A stretch of 64,000 nt of DNA from Helicobacter rodentium ATCC 700285 (GTDB taxonomy: Bacteria > Campylobacterota > Campylobacteria > Campylobacterales > Helicobacteraceae), in assembly GCF_000687535.1 (NCBI RefSeq), contig NZ_JHWC01000004.1:95921-159920 (forward strand), written 5' to 3'. The notes under the pieces were generated by a model that saw only the letters and a program-made list of their open reading frames with translations, did no database searches and had not been told where the DNA came from. This document shows, one piece after another, positions 45,737 through 56,535 of the stretch (positions are counted from its first letter, which is position 1; the number at the start of each line of letters is the position of its first letter). The position numbers and the translations under genes were made by a program.

Positions 45737-46639
45737 ATGCGGATAATTTTTATGGGAACACCGGAATATGCGGCAACAATTTTAGAATCCCTATTAGCTA
45801 AACACGAAGTTTGTGCGTTGGTGTGTCAAGAGGATAAAAAGGCGGGACGCAATATGCGTTTGCAAATGCCTGCAACTAAAGAATTATTGTTAAAAAAAGA
45901 ACTCAAGATTCCGATTTTTCAGCCTACAAGATTAGATGAAGGTTTTATTGAAGAATTTAAAAAGATTCCATGCGATAGGATTATCGTTGCAGCTTATGGG
46001 AAAATTTTACCCCTAAGCATACTAAAGTTTGCTCCTTGCATTAATTTGCACGCTTCTATTCTACCAAGTTTTCGTGGAGCTAGTCCAATTCAACAAAGTA
46101 TTTTAAAAGATGAGGAATATTTTGGTGTTACTGCTATGCAAATGAGTGAAGGATTGGATTGTGGAGATATTTTAGGTTTTAAAGTGATCCGAAATAGATT
46201 GCAAAGTAAAACAGAATTATTCTTAGATCTTGCGAGAATTGCAGCAAGTTTGACATTAGAATATTTGCAAAGATGCGATTCCGTTATTCCTTTGAGACAA
46301 ATTGATGCAGACGCAAGTTATTGTAAGAAAATCAAAAAAAGCTTCGGGCAAGTAGGATTTGAAAACGCGAATTGCTTGGTAAAAAAAGCTCGTGCTTATG
46401 AGGGGTGGCCAGAAATTTATTTGGAAAATGGTTTAAAGTTAAAGGGAGTGAAAATGGCAGAATCCCTAAGTGAAAATATTGCGGGAGAGATTTTATGTAT
46501 CACCAAAGAACAAATAAAAATAGGTTGTCAAAAAGGAAGCGTTTGGGTAGAATCTTTGCAATCCCCTTCCAAAAAGGCTGTTAGTGCCTATCAGTATTTG
46601 CAGGGAAAACATTTGAGAATTGGAGACATTTTACAATAA
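45737..46639 (+). CDS. fmt: Methionyl-tRNA formyltransferase
   Basis: Formylates initiator Met-tRNA with 10-formyl-THF. Motifs RIIFMGTPEYAA at the N-terminus and NLHASILPSFRGASPIQ (about residues 103-119) are diagnostic. The ATG at 45737 has an AAAGGA site; the in-frame ATG at 45692 would add 15 residues before the first strand and is rejected. At 300 residues the length is normal. Starts the fmt-birA-par-atp-tol stretch. Confidence 0.94.
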   Translation: MRIIFMGTPEYAATILESLLAKHEVCALVCQEDKKAGRNMRLQMPATKELLLKKELKIPIFQPTRLDEGFIEEFKKIPCDRIIVAAYGKILPLSILKFAPCINLHASILPSFRGASPIQQSILKDEEYFGVTAMQMSEGLDCGDILGFKVIRNRLQSKTELFLDLARIAASLTLEYLQRCDSVIPLRQIDADASYCKKIKKSFGQVGFENANCLVKKARAYEGWPEIYLENGLKLKGVKMAESLSENIAGEILCITKEQIKIGCQKGSVWVESLQSPSKKAVSAYQYLQGKHLRIGDILQ

Positions 46640-46640
46640 A

Positions 46641-47285
46641 ATGCAAAGGATAGAATTTGATTGTATAGAATCTACCCAAATCTTTTTGAGTGAGGGAATC
46701 CGTAAGGGAGAATTAAACCCTCCTGTAATGATAATAGCGAATCAGCAGAGTAAGGGGGTTGGAAGTCGTGGCAATGTATGGGAAAATGTTAGAGAGGGAT
46801 TATATTTTTCTTTTGCGCTTGGGATAAGTTCTTTGCCACAAGATTTGCCTTTAGAATCCGTATCTATTTATATGGGATTTCTTTTTAAAGAGGTTTTACG
46901 AGAAAGAGGGTCAAAGATTTGGTTAAAGTGGCCTAATGACTTATATATAGAGGATAAAAAAGTGGGTGGAGTTTTATGTGCAAAATTAGAGAAAGTTATT
47001 CTCTGTGGCATTGGACTAAATATAGAAGTTGTAAATCAAGATTTTGGTGGGTTGGATATAAAAATTTCCAAAGAAGAAATTTTGGAATCTTTTGTGGAAA
47101 AATTGGAGAATAATGAAAAAAAGTTTAGTTGGAAGCAAATTTTTAGTAAATATTCGTTAGAATTTTCAAATAATTTCAAGTATGCTTTTCACTATAAAGG
47201 AAAACTAACCTCTCTTGACAATGCCCTGCTTTGTGAAGATGGTTCAATTTTGATTGAGGGTGAAAAGATTTATAGTTTAAGATAG
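46641..47285 (+). CDS. birA: Biotin--[acetyl-CoA-carboxylase] ligase
   Basis: Attaches biotin to AccB. The short form (about 214 residues) lacks the N-terminal DNA-binding domain, so it is unlikely to repress transcription. The active-site motif GVGSRGNVW, the downstream KWPNDLYI and KVGGVL are in normal order. The ATG at 46641 directly follows the fmt stop; a TTG at 46620 is possible but has no better site. Confidence 0.9.
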   Translation: MQRIEFDCIESTQIFLSEGIRKGELNPPVMIIANQQSKGVGSRGNVWENVREGLYFSFALGISSLPQDLPLESVSIYMGFLFKEVLRERGSKIWLKWPNDLYIEDKKVGGVLCAKLEKVILCGIGLNIEVVNQDFGGLDIKISKEEILESFVEKLENNEKKFSWKQIFSKYSLEFSNNFKYAFHYKGKLTSLDNALLCEDGSILIEGEKIYSLR

Positions 47286-47297
47286 TGGAGTGGAAGA

Positions 47298-48089
47298 ATG
47301 TGTGAAGTGATTTGTATTGCAAATCAAAAAGGAGGGGTGGGCAAGACAACAACAGCTGTAAATCTCGCCGCTTCTCTTGCAGTAGAGGAAAAGAAAGTGC
47401 TTTTGTTAGATGTTGATCCACAAGCAAATGCTACGACAAGTCTAGGATTTCATCGTAATAGCATAGAATTTAATATTTATCATGTTTTAATTGGGACAAA
47501 AAAGCTTTCACAGATTATACAGAAAACCTCAATCCCAACTCTACAATTAGCTCCTTCAAATATTGGATTGGTTGGGATAGAAAAGGAGTTTTATAGTCAA
47601 AAACGTAATGGGCGTGAGTTGATTTTGAAAAAGAAAATTGAAGATGTAATGGATGCTTATGATTATATTATTGTGGATTCTCCACCTGCGCTTGGACCAT
47701 TGACAATCAATGCCTTGAGTGCAGCACATTCGGTTATTATTCCGATTCAATGTGAATTTTTTGCATTAGAAGGATTGGCGCAATTATTAAATACAATTAA
47801 ACTTTTGCGTAAAGAAATTAATCCTAATTTAGAAATTAAAGGCTTGTTGCCGACAATGTATAGCGCACAAAATAATCTTTCTAGGCAAGTATATGCTGAT
47901 TTATTGCAGCATTTTAATGGGCAACTTATCAAAGAAGATAGCTCTAAAGAAGCTATTGCGATTCCTAGAAATATTAAACTTGCGGAATCTCCAAGTTTTG
48001 GCAAACCTGTAATTTTGTATGATGTGCGCTCACAAGGCAATATTGCATATCAAAATTTAGCACGAGCAATCCTAGAAAAGAGGGCTTGA
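47298..48089 (+). CDS. parA: Chromosome partitioning ATPase ParA (Soj)
   Basis: Deviant Walker ATPase that moves ParB-parS complexes. The P-loop KGGVGKTTTAVNLA lies near residues 11-24, then LLLDVDPQANAT and IIVDSPPALG. The 263-residue length is usual. It overlaps parB by 4 bp. Chromosomal parAB next to birA-fmt and atp genes is the H. pylori order. Confidence 0.96.
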   Translation: MCEVICIANQKGGVGKTTTAVNLAASLAVEEKKVLLLDVDPQANATTSLGFHRNSIEFNIYHVLIGTKKLSQIIQKTSIPTLQLAPSNIGLVGIEKEFYSQKRNGRELILKKKIEDVMDAYDYIIVDSPPALGPLTINALSAAHSVIIPIQCEFFALEGLAQLLNTIKLLRKEINPNLEIKGLLPTMYSAQNNLSRQVYADLLQHFNGQLIKEDSSKEAIAIPRNIKLAESPSFGKPVILYDVRSQGNIAYQNLARAILEKRA

Positions 48090-49000
48090 TGGCAAAAAAA
48101 AATGCAGGACTAGGGCGCGGATTAAGTGCAATATTGGGAGAGGTGGAGGAAGCTTATCAAAATGATTTGAATGACAACTCTGGTCTTGTGGTGGAAATTG
48201 ATTTGGATAAAATCAAGCCTAATCCATTGCAGCCACGCAAGGTTTTTGATACTACAAGTTTGCAAGAGCTTGCTGTTTCTATAGAAGAGCATGGATTATT
48301 GCAACCCATTTTGGTTTATGAAGACAACAAGAATGCAGACCATTACTTCTTGATTGCTGGTGAGCGTAGATTACGTGCGAGCAAGTTGGCAAAAAAGGAG
48401 AGCATCAAAGCAATCGTTGTAGATGTGCAAGAGGAGAAATTGCGTGAGTTAGCATTGATTGAAAATATTCAACGAGAGGATTTAAATCCTATTGATCTCG
48501 CACAATCCTATAAAGAGCTGATTGAAGATTATGGAATTACACACGAAGAAGTGGCAAAACGTCTTTCTAAATCTCGCGCACAAATTACCAACACTTTAAG
48601 GCTTTTGGAGTTAAGCAAAGATGTTCAGATAATGATTTTGGAAAATAAGATTTCACAAGGGCATGCAAAAATGCTTGTAACATTGCCCAAGGAACAACAA
48701 ACCTTAATTGCAAACTCTATTATTGGGCAAAAATTAAGTGTGCATGAAACAGAAAAAATTATCAAAAAATTCAAAGAAGATTTAAAAGAATCTGGAATCC
48801 AAACCCCCAAACACCGAAGAAATTCAACGCCTTTAAATGCGTTAAATAATGATTCCATTGTCAAGCTTGAAAAAATTTGCAAAAGATTACAATCCCAATT
48901 TATTAAAGCAAATTTATCAAAAAATAAGTTGGTTGTAGAGTTTGGTAACGATGAGGAGGTAGAAAAGTTTATCAAAATTTTACCGAATAATAGTTTTTAA
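48089..49000 (+). CDS. parB: Chromosome partitioning protein ParB (Spo0J)
   Basis: CTPase and parS-binding protein. N-terminal AKKNAGLGRGLSAILG, then the ParB/Srx motifs NPLQPRKVFD and LIAGERRLRASKLA, ENIQREDLNPIDLA and the helix-turn-helix region LSKSRAQITNTLRLL. About 303 residues. The ATG at 48089 overlaps the parA stop; a TTG immediately upstream (48086) is not needed. I did not see a parS site in the window by eye. Confidence 0.95.
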   Translation: MAKKNAGLGRGLSAILGEVEEAYQNDLNDNSGLVVEIDLDKIKPNPLQPRKVFDTTSLQELAVSIEEHGLLQPILVYEDNKNADHYFLIAGERRLRASKLAKKESIKAIVVDVQEEKLRELALIENIQREDLNPIDLAQSYKELIEDYGITHEEVAKRLSKSRAQITNTLRLLELSKDVQIMILENKISQGHAKMLVTLPKEQQTLIANSIIGQKLSVHETEKIIKKFKEDLKESGIQTPKHRRNSTPLNALNNDSIVKLEKICKRLQSQFIKANLSKNKLVVEFGNDEEVEKFIKILPNNSF

Positions 49001-49061
49001 GAAAAACTTAGAAAAATTCGTGATAAAATAAAATATATTTTAGGTAGAGAAAGGAGCGCAA

Positions 49062-49487
49062 ATGACTATTATCCCAACTCCTTGGGTAATGGCACTGGTT
49101 TTTGTTGTTTTTCTTGTCTTGATTTATTTGCTAAATCGCATACTTTATAAACCTTTAATCGGTTTTATGGATACGCGTGATGCTTCCATTAAGAGAGATA
49201 GTGAAGGAATAGAGGGGAATACAACAGATATTAAGGCTTTACAGAAAGAAGCTAGTGAGATTTTACAGGTTGCTAGACAAGAGGCTGCTTTGATTAAGAG
49301 CAAAGCACAAGATAACGCAAAACAAGCTGCTGAAGTAAGAATTTCTCAAAAAAAAGATGAATTAGCTCAAAAATACAATGTATTTATTGCGAGTTTAGAA
49401 GAAGAAAAAATCAGACTGAAAACTTCTTTAGAATCTGAAATTCCAATCTTTAGAGAAAGTTTAAAAACAAAACTTCAAAAGCTATAA
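49062..49487 (+). CDS. atpF': ATP synthase Fo subunit b'
   Basis: Stator stalk subunit. The 141-residue protein has one N-terminal TM helix (about 8-28, VMALVFVVFLVLIYLLNRIL) followed by an Ala/Lys/Glu-rich coiled coil. It pairs with the following b subunit as in cyanobacteria, chloroplasts and Campylobacterota. A leading AAGGAG site is present. First gene of the atp operon here; subunits a and c are encoded elsewhere. Confidence 0.9.
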   Translation: MTIIPTPWVMALVFVVFLVLIYLLNRILYKPLIGFMDTRDASIKRDSEGIEGNTTDIKALQKEASEILQVARQEAALIKSKAQDNAKQAAEVRISQKKDELAQKYNVFIASLEEEKIRLKTSLESEIPIFRESLKTKLQKL

Positions 49488-49497
49488 AGGGGTTGAT

Positions 49498-50010
49498 GTG
49501 AGAAAGAGTATTTATATTTTGATTTTATTTGCACCATATATGCTTTTTGCGTCTGGGGGAGAGGGAGAATATGATATTATTGAGAGAACAATCAATTTTG
49601 TAATATTCTTTGCATTAATTTACTATTTTGCAGGAAATGCAATCAAAGATGTTTTTAAAGCGCGTAGAGATGGTATTGCAAATTCATTGGCAAAAATTCA
49701 AGAGAAGTTGCAAGATTCCAAGAAAGCAAAACAAAAAGCTATGAATCAAGTAGAAGAAGCTAAAAAAACTGCAAGAGATATTGTAGAGGCTGCGCATAAA
49801 GAATCAGCTATCATTATTCAAAAGATTGAAGAAAATACAAAAAATGAGCTAGAAAATTTGGTGCGCCAATACAATGAACATATTGCATTTGAGCAGAGAA
49901 AAGCAGAAAAATTAATCGTAGATGAGATTTTATCTGAATTTTTAAACAAAGATTCTATTGCTTTGAGTCAAGATGTCTTAATGGGATCTTTACTTAAGAA
50001 GGCGGCATAA
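49498..50010 (+). CDS. atpF: ATP synthase Fo subunit b
   Basis: The 170-residue protein has two N-terminal hydrophobic stretches: a signal-like segment (IYILILFAPYMLFAS) and the TM segment INFVIFFALIYYFAG (about residues 31-45), then a long coiled coil. The first may be a cleaved signal peptide, which is known for Helicobacter b subunits. A GTG start is used. It forms a heterodimer with b'. Confidence 0.88.
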   Translation: MRKSIYILILFAPYMLFASGGEGEYDIIERTINFVIFFALIYYFAGNAIKDVFKARRDGIANSLAKIQEKLQDSKKAKQKAMNQVEEAKKTARDIVEAAHKESAIIIQKIEENTKNELENLVRQYNEHIAFEQRKAEKLIVDEILSEFLNKDSIALSQDVLMGSLLKKAA

Positions 50011-50012
50011 TA

Positions 50013-50549
50013 ATGAAAGATTTGATTGCAAAACGATATATTAAAGCATTGGCTAAAACTGCTTCGGAGATTGAATTAAAAGAAGTTTTGGAATCCTTAG
50101 GTAAGCTTGCAGGGGCTTATAGGATTGCAAAATTTAGAGAAATTGTAGAATCCCCTTATGTTGCTGAAAAACAAAAAGTTGAATTTGTTTTGGAAAATAT
50201 CTTAAACAATAGTTTTAATGCAAAATTTGCTAATTTCATTAAAGTATTAGCAGAGCATAAGCGTTTAGATTTATTTGAGGAGCTTTATGGAGAGTTGTCT
50301 TCTTATATATCTACTCTCAATAAGGAATATATTGCACAACTTATTGTGAGCGAAAGCTATAATCAAGAAGTTTTAAAGGAGATTGAAAGCAAATTTAGCA
50401 AAAAGCTTGGCGTAAATCTTTCCTTGCAACAACGAGTTGTAGCAAATAGCGGGATTAAATTGGTGGTGGAAGATTTAGGTGTGGAAGTTTCTTTTTCTCA
50501 AGAAAAATTTGCAAATGATTTAAGAAATCATATTTTGAAAGCATTTTAA
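50013..50549 (+). CDS. atpH: ATP synthase F1 subunit delta
   Basis: Connects the stator to the alpha3beta3 head. The 178-residue protein has the delta/OSCP fold with MKDLIAKRYIKALAKTA at the N-terminus and the C-terminal region VANSGIKLVVEDLGVEVSF. It starts 2 bp after the b gene. Confidence 0.93.
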   Translation: MKDLIAKRYIKALAKTASEIELKEVLESLGKLAGAYRIAKFREIVESPYVAEKQKVEFVLENILNNSFNAKFANFIKVLAEHKRLDLFEELYGELSSYISTLNKEYIAQLIVSESYNQEVLKEIESKFSKKLGVNLSLQQRVVANSGIKLVVEDLGVEVSFSQEKFANDLRNHILKAF

Positions 50550-50569
50550 ATTTTAAATAAGGAGTAATA

Positions 50570-52084
50570 GTGGTAGCAAAATTACAAGCAGATGAAATTA
50601 GTTCAATCATTAAAGAGAGAATCGATAATTTTGAACTCGATTTGAATATTGCTGAAACAGGCAAGGTGATTGCGTATGCAGATGGTGTTGCAAAAGTTTA
50701 TGGGCTTAAAAATGCAATGAGTTATGAAATGGTTGAGTTTGAAACAGGCGATAAGGGTTTGGCATCAAGCTTAGAAGAAGGTAGTGTAGGCGTTGTCGTT
50801 TTGGGTGCTGGAAAAGAAATAAAAGAAGGTTCTTCTGTAAAAAGACTAGGTAAGCTTCTACGCGTTCCTGTAGGAGATGACTTAATGGGACGTGTTGTTA
50901 ATGCCTTGGGTGAGCCTATTGATGGTAAAGGTGCAATTGAGGCGAAAGAATATCGCTTTATGGAAGAAAAAGCACCCGGAATTATGGCGAGAAAATCCGT
51001 TCATGAGCCACTCCAAACAGGATTGAAGGCAATTGACGCGCTTGTACCAATCGGAAGAGGGCAAAGAGAGTTGATTATTGGTGATAGACAAACAGGAAAA
51101 ACAACTGTTGCCATTGATACAATCATTAACCAAAAAGGACAAGATGTTGTTTGTATCTATGTAGCAATTGGTCAAAAAGAATCCACTGTTGCGCAGGTGG
51201 TTAGAAAATTAGAAGAACACGGGGCTATGGAATATACAATTATCGTTAATGCTCCCGCCTCAGATTCTGCGGCAATGCAATATCTTGCGCCTTATGCTGG
51301 TGTAACAATGGGAGAATATTTTAGAGATAATGGCAGACATGCACTTATCGTATATGATGATTTGAGTAAGCACGCTGTTGCATATCGTGAAATGTCCTTG
51401 ATTCTTAGACGCCCTCCAGGTCGTGAAGCATTCCCGGGAGATGTATTTTATCTACACTCTAGATTACTAGAGCGTGCAGCAAAAGTAAATGATGAGCTTG
51501 GGGCTGGTTCTCTTACTGCGTTACCTATTATTGAGACTCAAGCGGGAGATGTTGCGGCATATATTCCAACCAATGTTATTTCTATTACAGATGGACAAAT
51601 TTTCTTAGAAACAGATTTATTTAATTCAGGGATTCGTCCTGCAATCAATGTTGGTTTATCCGTTTCTCGTGTTGGGGGTGCAGCACAAATTAAAGCAACC
51701 AAGCAAGTGTCTGGAACATTGAGATTAGACTTGGCGCAATATAGAGAGCTTCAGGCGTTTGCGCAATTTGCATCAGATTTAGATGAGTCTAGTAGGAAAC
51801 AATTAGACAGAGGGCAGAGAATGGTAGAAGTCTTAAAACAACCGCCTTATTCTCCATTGCCTATTGAGCGTCAAGTGGTGATTATTTTTGCAGGTGCTAG
51901 AGGCTATATGGACGACATAGCTGTCGCCAATATTACAAAATTTGAAGCTGATTTATATCCATTTTTGGAAGCTAAATATCCACAAATCTTTGAAGATATT
52001 CGCTCCAAAAAAATGTTAGATAAAGATATTGAAGAAACTCTTTGTAAAGCATTGGAAGAATTTAAATCTAGTTTTGCTGTATAG
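50570..52084 (+). CDS. atpA: ATP synthase F1 subunit alpha
   Basis: Non-catalytic nucleotide-binding subunit. The Walker A motif GDRQTGKT lies near residues 171-178, and the C-terminal signature [17 protein letters not shown] is complete. At 504 residues it is full length. A GTG start follows an AAGGAG site. Confidence 0.98.
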   Translation: MVAKLQADEISSIIKERIDNFELDLNIAETGKVIAYADGVAKVYGLKNAMSYEMVEFETGDKGLASSLEEGSVGVVVLGAGKEIKEGSSVKRLGKLLRVPVGDDLMGRVVNALGEPIDGKGAIEAKEYRFMEEKAPGIMARKSVHEPLQTGLKAIDALVPIGRGQRELIIGDRQTGKTTVAIDTIINQKGQDVVCIYVAIGQKESTVAQVVRKLEEHGAMEYTIIVNAPASDSAAMQYLAPYAGVTMGEYFRDNGRHALIVYDDLSKHAVAYREMSLILRRPPGREAFPGDVFYLHSRLLERAAKVNDELGAGSLTALPIIETQAGDVAAYIPTNVISITDGQIFLETDLFNSGIRPAINVGLSVSRVGGAAQIKATKQVSGTLRLDLAQYRELQAFAQFASDLDESSRKQLDRGQRMVEVLKQPPYSPLPIERQVVIIFAGARGYMDDIAVANITKFEADLYPFLEAKYPQIFEDIRSKKMLDKDIEETLCKALEEFKSSFAV

Positions 52085-52097
52085 ATAGGGAGTTGTT

Positions 52098-52985
52098 ATG
52101 GGGAGCAACCTAAAAGACATTAGAAAGCAAATTTCAAGTGTTCTAAACACTCAAAAGACAACGCGCGCAATGAAGCTTGTTTCTACTTCTAAATTGAAAA
52201 AAGCTGATGAGATGGCAAGACGTTCCAAAATATATGCTAATAAAATTGTAGAGATCTTATCGGAGATTAAAGCAAAAGTTGCAAGCAGTGAAAATGCGCA
52301 AGATAATCCTTATTTTAGTAAGGGGAACGAAGAATCAAAACTTGTAGATATTGTATTGGTTACTGCTGATAAAGGTTTGTGCGGTGGATTTAATATTAAT
52401 ACTATTAAAGAAGTTAATCGCATAATTGCAGAACACAAAGTAAAAAATATGAAAGTTCGTTTGCGCGTAATTGGCAAAAAAGCAATAGAATATTATAAGT
52501 TTAATGAAATTGAGGTTTTGGATAGCGTAGTTGGCTTAAGTGCTACGCCTCAATATGCGCAAGCGGCAGATTTCATTAATAAAGCAGTGGCGGATTATCT
52601 TAGTGGTATTACTTCAAAAGTAATCTTGGTTCATAACGGGTTTAAAAATATGATTTCACAAGAAATGAAAGTTTCACAGCTTTTGCCTATTGAGGGAATT
52701 GCTTTGCCTGAAACATACACCTCTATTTTGGAAGTAGAACCAAATGAGCAAGAAAATGAAATTTTAAGTGAATTGGCAAGCAAATATGTTGAATTTAGTA
52801 TGTATTATTCGCTTGTGGATTCTTTAGCGGCTGAGCATAGTGCGCGTATGCAAGCAATGGATGCAGCAACAAACAATGCAGGTGAATTAGCAAAATCTCT
52901 TACTATTGCTTATAATAAAGCAAGACAAGAGGCGATTACAACGGAGCTAGTTGAAATTAATACTGGCGTTGAGTCAATGAAATAA
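52098..52985 (+). CDS. atpG: ATP synthase F1 subunit gamma
   Basis: Rotor shaft. Characteristic N-terminal helix SNLKDIRKQISSVLNTQKT and C-terminal helix AMDAATNNAGELAKSLTIAY are both present. At 295 residues the length is usual. It lies between alpha and beta as in standard operons. Confidence 0.97.
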   Translation: MGSNLKDIRKQISSVLNTQKTTRAMKLVSTSKLKKADEMARRSKIYANKIVEILSEIKAKVASSENAQDNPYFSKGNEESKLVDIVLVTADKGLCGGFNINTIKEVNRIIAEHKVKNMKVRLRVIGKKAIEYYKFNEIEVLDSVVGLSATPQYAQAADFINKAVADYLSGITSKVILVHNGFKNMISQEMKVSQLLPIEGIALPETYTSILEVEPNEQENEILSELASKYVEFSMYYSLVDSLAAEHSARMQAMDAATNNAGELAKSLTIAYNKARQEAITTELVEINTGVESMK

Positions 52986-52997
52986 GGAGTATATTAA

Positions 52998-54413
<1,416 letters not shown>

Positions 54414-54422
54414 GGAGTTTTG

Positions 54423-54815
54423 ATGGAGACCTTAAAATTAGACATTGTTACCCCAGAGGGTAAGATTTTCTCCAATAATGTAAAAAGTGTTACTCTTCCC
54501 GGCAGTGAGGGTGAATTTGGTGTTTTGCCCGGACACGTTGAAATTGTAACTACACTCAGTACTGGGGTGATTGAAATTGAAAAAGAAGATCACAAAAGAG
54601 AAATTGTTGCGATTAATTGGGGTTATGCAAAAGTAAATGAAACAAGTGTTGATGTCTTGGTGGAAGGGGCAGTGGATATTAACGGAGATAGCGAGAGTGA
54701 AATTGCTAAAGCGATTGCTAATGCAAAACAACTTTTAGAGGATTCCACTGATAATAATGTTGCAGTTTCAATGGTGGTTTCTCGTATTGAAAATTCAGTA
54801 AAGAGTTCTTTGTGA
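54423..54815 (+). CDS. atpC: ATP synthase F1 subunit epsilon
   Basis: Inhibitory and rotor subunit. The beta-sandwich part begins with LKLDIVTPEGKIFSNNVKSV, and LPGSEGEFGVLPGH is the signature. The ATG at 54423 is 5 bp from an AAGGAG site; a TTG three bases earlier is not needed. The stop overlaps the tolQ GTG start. Confidence 0.95.
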   Translation: METLKLDIVTPEGKIFSNNVKSVTLPGSEGEFGVLPGHVEIVTTLSTGVIEIEKEDHKREIVAINWGYAKVNETSVDVLVEGAVDINGDSESEIAKAIANAKQLLEDSTDNNVAVSMVVSRIENSVKSSL

Positions 54816-55384
54816 TTCCAGACACATTACTAAACGACTATGGAACGATAGCCATAGTTGTTTTAGGTTGGCTTTCTTTATATTTCGTCTTGGTTATCTG
54901 GATTTTTATTTATCGTTATTTTTCTTTAAGTGTATCTTTGAATAACGAAAAAAAATGTCTTGAAGTTTTGCTAAGTGGGCGCAATACTTTGCCAAAAAAT
55001 TCTCTTTTAGGTTCTAATCTTATTGGTATTGATAAAAAATTAACTGAACCTATGCTGCAATATTCATTAGATAAAGCCATTAAAGATTCAACAATTGGTT
55101 TGACTTTTCTCGGAATTGTAGCTTCTACAGCCCCCTTTATTGGCTTATTTGGAACGGTGGTAGAAATTTTAGAGGCTTTTTCTAAGTTAGGAGCAGATTC
55201 CAAAGCGACTTTGGATGTGATTGCGCCAGTGATTTCAAAAGCACTTGTTGCGACAGCAGCGGGTATTTTAACTGCAGTTCCTGCATATTCTTTTAATTTA
55301 TTTTTAAAACGTAAAGTTTTTGAATTAAATACTTATCTACAATTACAAATTAATGTATTAATTTCTCCTAAAACAAATTCGTAG
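54812..55384 (+). CDS. tolQ: TolQ/ExbB-type proton channel protein
   Basis: Inner-membrane motor subunit that uses the proton motive force with TolR to energise TolA. Three TM segments, near residues 11-33, 96-120 and 145-165, frame GLFGTVVEILEAF and the C-terminal pattern ISKALVATAAGILTAVPA. At 190 residues it is short but normal. The GTG overlaps the atpC stop (GTGA), so it is coupled to the ATP synthase operon. Tol rather than Exb identity is argued by the tolB-pal genes downstream. Confidence 0.88.
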   Translation: MIPDTLLNDYGTIAIVVLGWLSLYFVLVIWIFIYRYFSLSVSLNNEKKCLEVLLSGRNTLPKNSLLGSNLIGIDKKLTEPMLQYSLDKAIKDSTIGLTFLGIVASTAPFIGLFGTVVEILEAFSKLGADSKATLDVIAPVISKALVATAAGILTAVPAYSFNLFLKRKVFELNTYLQLQINVLISPKTNS

Positions 55385-55399
55385 GTTTTGAGGTAAAAT

Positions 55400-55798
55400 G
55401 TGAAAGCGCACTTTAATTGGGACGAAACTCCAGAATTAAATATTACACCATTGGTAGATATTATGCTAGTGCTTTTAGCGATTCTTATGGTAACAGCTCC
55501 CGTGATTGTGTATCAAGAAGAAATTGCTCTTCCGCAGGGTTCAAAAAGCGCAAAAATGCAAGAGGATTCCAAGATTGAGATTCGTATGGATTTAAAACGA
55601 AATATTTATCTAAAAGACAATATTTTAACTTTTGATAGTTTTCCTGACGCGTTTGTGATGTTTGCTAATGCTTACGATAAAAATACACAAGTCTATATTA
55701 GAGCCGATAAGAATCTTAAATATGATGATGTGATTTATGTGTTGAAAATTGCAAAGCAAACAGGTTTTACAAGGGTTTCACTCGTTACTGATGGTTAA
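55400..55798 (+). CDS. tolR: TolR/ExbD-type protein
   Basis: The 132-residue protein has one TM helix with the essential Asp in the context LNITPLVDIMLVLLAILMV (about residues 14-32), which carries protons in this family. The rest is a periplasmic domain. A GTG start is used. Its end overlaps tolA by 8 bp. Confidence 0.88.
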   Translation: MKAHFNWDETPELNITPLVDIMLVLLAILMVTAPVIVYQEEIALPQGSKSAKMQEDSKIEIRMDLKRNIYLKDNILTFDSFPDAFVMFANAYDKNTQVYIRADKNLKYDDVIYVLKIAKQTGFTRVSLVTDG

Positions 55799-56534
55799 TA
55801 AAATTTTTTTATTTTTTGTAAGTGGCGGAATTGCTGTTTTTAGCTATGCATTAATGATTGCATTGTTGATTTGGCAATTTAATACGGCTCAAAAAATCCC
55901 TAAAGCTTATACGACTTACAAAGAAACAACTTTTAGCATTGATTTAATTGAGGAAGTTCAACCAAAAGAGATTGTTAAGGTTGCGCAAAAAAAAGTTGAA
56001 AAAAAGGTTGAAAAGATTCCAATCAAAAAAGAAAGTGCTTCTAAAACTGCTAATGCAGGAGTAGGCATTAACGACCTTTTCAAGCAAATAGACTCAAAAA
56101 TGCCTGTTAAAAAAGAAGCATTAAAACCACAAAGTCAAAACGATAAAATTGCTAAAAAGAAAAAAGCCCAAGAAAGCTCTCAAAGCGAGAATTTGAGTAA
56201 TGAACTAGAAAAGATTATGGCAAATTTGGATACCCAAAAAACATTAAGCTTTATTACTCCCAAGGGAGAATATAATGAATTTTATGCTAAGGTTCAAGAA
56301 ATTTTAGCCCAAAATTGGAATCCCATTCGCACTTCGGAGCAACATAAAGCAGAGGTGCGAATCAGCATTAATGCGTTTGGTAAGCTTTCTTATTCTATTG
56401 TGCAGCTATCTGGAAATTTGGATTTTGATAAAGCATTGCAAGAGTTTTTGGATATAATGTCCTCTCAAGAATTTCCACACTTTGAAGGTGGGGAACAGAC
56501 CAATATTATGGTAACTTTTAAAACAGAGGTGTAA
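55791..56534 (+). CDS. tolA: TolA/TonB-like energy transducer
   Basis: The 247-residue protein has one N-terminal TM helix (about residues 3-27), a Lys/Glu-rich and Ala-poor linker with KKVEKKVEK, and a C-terminal periplasmic domain (PKGEYNEFYAKVQEILAQNW) with IRISINAFGKLSYSIVQLSG-like strands, similar to the TonB/TolA C-terminal fold. The start at 55791 lies inside the end of tolR and has no clear Shine-Dalgarno; an in-frame start at 55749 would put 14 polar residues before the TM. Position between tolR and tolB supports TolA. Confidence 0.78.
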   Translation: MVNKIFLFFVSGGIAVFSYALMIALLIWQFNTAQKIPKAYTTYKETTFSIDLIEEVQPKEIVKVAQKKVEKKVEKIPIKKESASKTANAGVGINDLFKQIDSKMPVKKEALKPQSQNDKIAKKKKAQESSQSENLSNELEKIMANLDTQKTLSFITPKGEYNEFYAKVQEILAQNWNPIRTSEQHKAEVRISINAFGKLSYSIVQLSGNLDFDKALQEFLDIMSSQEFPHFEGGEQTNIMVTFKTEV

Positions 56535-56535
56535 G